A stretch of 14,939 bases of DNA, from the NCBI GenBank assembly GCA_949282835.1, contig CASDQU010000005.1, positions 1 to 14,939 on the forward strand, read 5' to 3'. The first letter of the stretch is position 1, and every line of letters starts with the position of its first letter. A program made the translations under genes and the position numbers. Positions 12,100 through 14,939 of the stretch are shown here, in pieces. The DNA is from an uncultured Bacillota bacterium (GTDB taxonomy: Bacteria > Bacillota > Clostridia > Christensenellales > UBA1242). The notes beneath the pieces are model-generated. The model did not search any database, was not told the origin of the DNA, and was given only the letters and a program-made list of their open reading frames with translations.

Positions 12100-13179
12100 A
12101 TGGAAGAGGCAAAAAAATTATTATTATTTTTATCAATGTTTGACCTTACCAATTCAAAACTTGAACAAATAATGAAAACTTTATCAGATAAAGCTTCTAT
12201 CAAATCCTTTCTTAGCGACAAGCGAATGGAAATTTTTTTGACGCAAGATAAGCTTAAGCGTATCAAAGAATTGTATGATGAAAATCGCTTAAAAAACTAT
12301 ATAAAAAATTTAGCGGCAAAAAATATACAAATTTTAACGATTTATGACCAAGAATATCCAAACAAGCTCAAAAATCTACCCGATGCTCCCATGCTTTTAT
12401 TTTGTCAAGGCGACATATCACTATTGTCTAAGCCTGCTATTGCTATAGTTGGCTCAAGAAAGCCTACAAATTATGGCAGGTATGTCACCGAAAAATTTGC
12501 AAGAGTGCTTGCCAAGGAAGGTGTTGTTATAGTAAGCGGACTTGCATACGGCATTGACAGTATTTCACATCGCAGTTGTCTAGAGGCAAAAGGCAAGACA
12601 ATCGCTGTTTTAGGTGGCGGGCTTGAAGAGATTTATCCAAGCGAACATATTTCACTTGCTCATGAAATTGCACAAGAGGGCTTGCTCATAAGTGAATATC
12701 CACCAAATAAGAGGGCGACCAAATATACTTTCCCTGTACGAAATAGAATAATTGCCGGGCTAAGTGATGGCGTTCTTATAACTGAAGCCAGTTTGAGTAG
12801 TGGTACACATCACACAAGAGATTTTGCACTTGATTATGGCAGAAATCTCTATTCTGTTCCAGGAAATATCGACAGCAGTTTAAGCGAACTTACAAATGAA
12901 ATAATAAAGTCGGGACAAGGTATGTGCGTGACAAGTCCTTATGATATTTTAAAAGATTTTAGTATGCAAATATTAAAAGAAGGCAAGAAAGACAAAAAGG
13001 AAGAGCTTACTAAAGAAGAGCAACAAATTGTTTCACTTCTTAAAGATGGTATAAGAGATTTAGAATATTTGGCAAAAAATTGCAATATGAGCATAAATAT
13101 TTTCAATAGTTATTTGACAACTTTAGAAATTCGTGGAATAATAAGTAGGCTGCCAGGCGGCTTTGTTATATTAAACTAA
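12100..13179 (+). CDS. dprA: DNA-processing protein DprA
   Basis: 359 aa. DprA binds incoming single-stranded DNA and loads RecA during transformation. The N-terminal about 60 residues are the SAM-like helical part. The Rossmann-like core starts at VGSRKPTNYG (G118), continues with VSGLAYGIDSISH (146-158), VLGGGLEEIYPSEH, FPVRNRIIAGLSDGVLITEA and SGTHHTRDFALDYGRN-LYSVPGNI, all hallmark DprA motifs. The last about 60 residues form the winged-helix domain. ATG 12100 follows ATAGGAGAAAAA; a TTG at 12082 would overlap comM and lacks a site. Position between comM and topA is typical; dprA-topA is a conserved pair in Firmicutes. DprA is also common in bacteria not shown to be competent, so transformation is inferred, not shown. 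Confidence 0.95.
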   Translation: MEEAKKLLLFLSMFDLTNSKLEQIMKTLSDKASIKSFLSDKRMEIFLTQDKLKRIKELYDENRLKNYIKNLAAKNIQILTIYDQEYPNKLKNLPDAPMLLFCQGDISLLSKPAIAIVGSRKPTNYGRYVTEKFARVLAKEGVVIVSGLAYGIDSISHRSCLEAKGKTIAVLGGGLEEIYPSEHISLAHEIAQEGLLISEYPPNKRATKYTFPVRNRIIAGLSDGVLITEASLSSGTHHTRDFALDYGRNLYSVPGNIDSSLSELTNEIIKSGQGMCVTSPYDILKDFSMQILKEGKKDKKEELTKEEQQIVSLLKDGIRDLEYLAKNCNMSINIFNSYLTTLEIRGIISRLPGGFVILN

Positions 13180-13191
13180 TTGGAGGACATT

Positions 13192-14939
13192 TTGAAATTA
13201 GTAGTTATAGAATCGCCTTTTAAAAGAGAGGCACTTAAGAAATATTTGGGAGCTGATTATGAAATTTTTGCTACAAAAGGGCATATTCGTGATTTGCCTC
13301 AAAAAGGTCTTGCTATAGATATAAACAACAATTTTGCTCCAAAATATGAAAATGTTCCTGATAAGAAGGAACTTATTGAAGAATTAAAAAAGAAGGCACA
13401 AAAAGCCGATGAAGTCTTGATTGCTTCCGACCCCGACCGAGAGGGAGAGGCAATCGCTTGGCATGTGGCAAATATATTAGGATTTGATGCAAATCAAAAT
13501 TGCCGTATAGAATTTAATGAAATATCTAAAAAAGCTGTGCAAGAGGCACTGCTTCATCCTAGAAAAATTGATTTAAAATTGGTAAACGCTCAGCAGGCAC
13601 GCAGAATACTTGATAGGCTGGTGGGATATAAATTGTCTCCTATTCTTTGCAAAAAGATAGCACCAAAACTCTCTGCAGGCAGGGTGCAATCGGTGGCACT
13701 TAAACTTGTAGTTGACAGAGAGCGAGAGATACGCGCTTTTGTACCAGAAGAGTATTGGACGGTTACTGCGCTACTTAAAAAAGACAAGAGCCAAATCAAA
13801 GCGAGTTTGGCAACTTTTAACAAGAAAAAATTTGTTCCAAAAAACAAAGAAGAAGTGGATGGCATGCTTGAAAAAATCAAGGGAAAAGATTTTGTGGTTA
13901 GTGAAATTAAAAAAACTAGGACAAAATCTCATGCTCCTGCACCTTTTACCACTAGCAGTATGCAACAAGATGCTTTAAATAAACTTGGCATGACCTTGAC
14001 AAGAACAAGTGCCGCTGCTCAACAGTTATATGAAGGGGTGGAAATTGCAGGCGAAGGAAAAATTGCCTTAATTACATATATCCGAACCGACTCTGTCAGA
14101 GTCTCACAAGATGCACAAAATGCCTGCCGCGAATTTATTAAAGAAAAATATGGCGAAGAGTTTGTTCCAGCAAAGCCAAATATATATCATACAAAAGACA
14201 ACGCACAAGATGCTCATGAGGCTATCAGACCTATTACCATGTCGATAACTCCGCAGAAGGCAAAGGAGACACTTTCAAGTGACAACTATAGATTATATAA
14301 GCTCATATATGAACGCTTTTTAGCAAGCCAAATGAGCGAGGCGGAGTATTCTAATGTGGCTGTAAATTTTGATTGCGAGGGTTATGGCTTTAAGGTCAAC
14401 GGCAAAACAATGGAATTTCCAGGTTATACAAGCGTATATAAAGAGTTTGTGGAAGAGGACAATAAAGAGGGCATGGCTGGTAAATTGCCTAGGCTAGAAG
14501 AGGGAGAAAGTTTGCCTTGTGAGAAATTGGAAAGTGAGCAAAAATTTACCAAACCTCCAACCCGTTACAGCGAAGCTACTCTTGTTAAAGCCATGGAAGA
14601 GAAAGGTATTGGCAGACCTGCAACATATGCCGCAACAATTACCGTGCTTGCAAGTCGCAAATATACACAAAAAGAAGGGAAATATCTTCATCCAACCTTG
14701 CTTGGCGAAAAAATAACTCAATATTTAGAAAAATTCTTTAGCGGGGTGATAAATGTAAAATTTACCGCGCATATGGAGCAGCGTCTTGATGATATTGCTC
14801 ATAAAGAGGAAGATTGGCATAAAGTTGTATCAAGTTTTTATAGCGGCTTTGAAGATTTGCTTGTAAAGGCAGGGCAGAGCCGAGAAACCATGAAAGAGCC
14901 ACCAAAGGAAACTGATGAAATATGTGAAAAATGTGGCGG
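13192..14939 (+). CDS. topA: DNA topoisomerase I (type IA), cut by the window end
   Basis: 582 codons are visible without a stop. The enzyme relaxes negative supercoils through a transient phosphotyrosine link. The TOPRIM domain shows LVVIESP with E7 and DPDREGEAIAWH with D80, D82 and E84, the metal-binding triad. The catalytic Tyr is Y296 in ITYIRTDSVR. Further family motifs are QQARRILDRLVGYKLSP, SAGRVQSVAL, DAHEAIRP and the GIGRPATYAATI loop. The window ends at CEKCGG, the first half of a C-terminal zinc ribbon. The start is TTG 13192 with GGAGG (13182-13186) 5 bases upstream; no ATG is available before the TOPRIM core. ESPFKREALKKYLG differs from the common ESPTKAKTI form right after E7, a mild oddity. 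Confidence 0.95.
   Translation, partial: MKLVVIESPFKREALKKYLGADYEIFATKGHIRDLPQKGLAIDINNNFAPKYENVPDKKELIEELKKKAQKADEVLIASDPDREGEAIAWHVANILGFDANQNCRIEFNEISKKAVQEALLHPRKIDLKLVNAQQARRILDRLVGYKLSPILCKKIAPKLSAGRVQSVALKLVVDREREIRAFVPEEYWTVTALLKKDKSQIKASLATFNKKKFVPKNKEEVDGMLEKIKGKDFVVSEIKKTRTKSHAPAPFTTSSMQQDALNKLGMTLTRTSAAAQQLYEGVEIAGEGKIALITYIRTDSVRVSQDAQNACREFIKEKYGEEFVPAKPNIYHTKDNAQDAHEAIRPITMSITPQKAKETLSSDNYRLYKLIYERFLASQMSEAEYSNVAVNFDCEGYGFKVNGKTMEFPGYTSVYKEFVEEDNKEGMAGKLPRLEEGESLPCEKLESEQKFTKPPTRYSEATLVKAMEEKGIGRPATYAATITVLASRKYTQKEGKYLHPTLLGEKITQYLEKFFSGVINVKFTAHMEQRLDDIAHKEEDWHKVVSSFYSGFEDLLVKAGQSRETMKEPPKETDEICEKCG

Overview
The window is a low-GC, AT-rich stretch of chromosome. Consensus-like TTGACA/TATAAT promoters, strong purine-rich ribosome binding sites and gene order (mtaB followed by rpsU; dprA followed by topA) point to a Firmicute of the clostridial type. 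The PdaB-like deacetylase fits a lineage with sporulation ancestry. I cannot name a species. No phage, plasmid, IS transposase or CRISPR array is visible.

Layout. 1-22 may be the last codons of an upstream gene. 403-1859 carries a polysaccharide deacetylase and a tandem OB-fold (SSB-like) protein. 2073-2207 is a 44-codon gene on the minus strand that is easy to miss. 2411-2848 is a double-HTH regulator. 2941-4882 is a translation block: tRNA methylthiotransferase MtaB, then ribosomal proteins S21 and L19. 4922-5861 is a divergent pair, an XRE repressor facing a PH/SHOCT membrane protein, with two copies of an operator-like repeat between them. 5867-8454 is a minus-strand ABC-2 export operon (ATPase plus two permeases). 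8755-9000 holds an unidentified structured RNA followed by tRNA-Arg(CCT). 9134-9589 is a membrane zinc-ribbon protein and 9740-10447 an AlkD-like DNA alkylation repair protein. 10556 to the end is a comM-dprA-topA operon, with topA cut by the window edge.

The most interesting layer is intergenic. A short element with 15-bp terminal inverted repeats occurs four times (two complete or internally deleted copies, two truncated ones). Every copy lies just 5' of a terminator hairpin, at nearly constant spacing in three of them. In the two copies with both ends, the hairpin is also duplicated on the far side, exactly stem to stem. This looks like a MITE-like element linked to terminators. The second unexplained object is the RNA at 8755-8905: it has its own consensus promoter, a perfect 10-bp closing helix, a four-way junction with three perfect hairpins and a second structured domain, and it runs into a tRNA gene.

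Whole pathways are only partly represented. ComM and DprA act on incoming single-stranded DNA during transformation, and TopA relaxes DNA. MtaB, S21, L19 and tRNA-Arg serve translation. The ABC-2 exporter and the PH/SHOCT protein act at the membrane.
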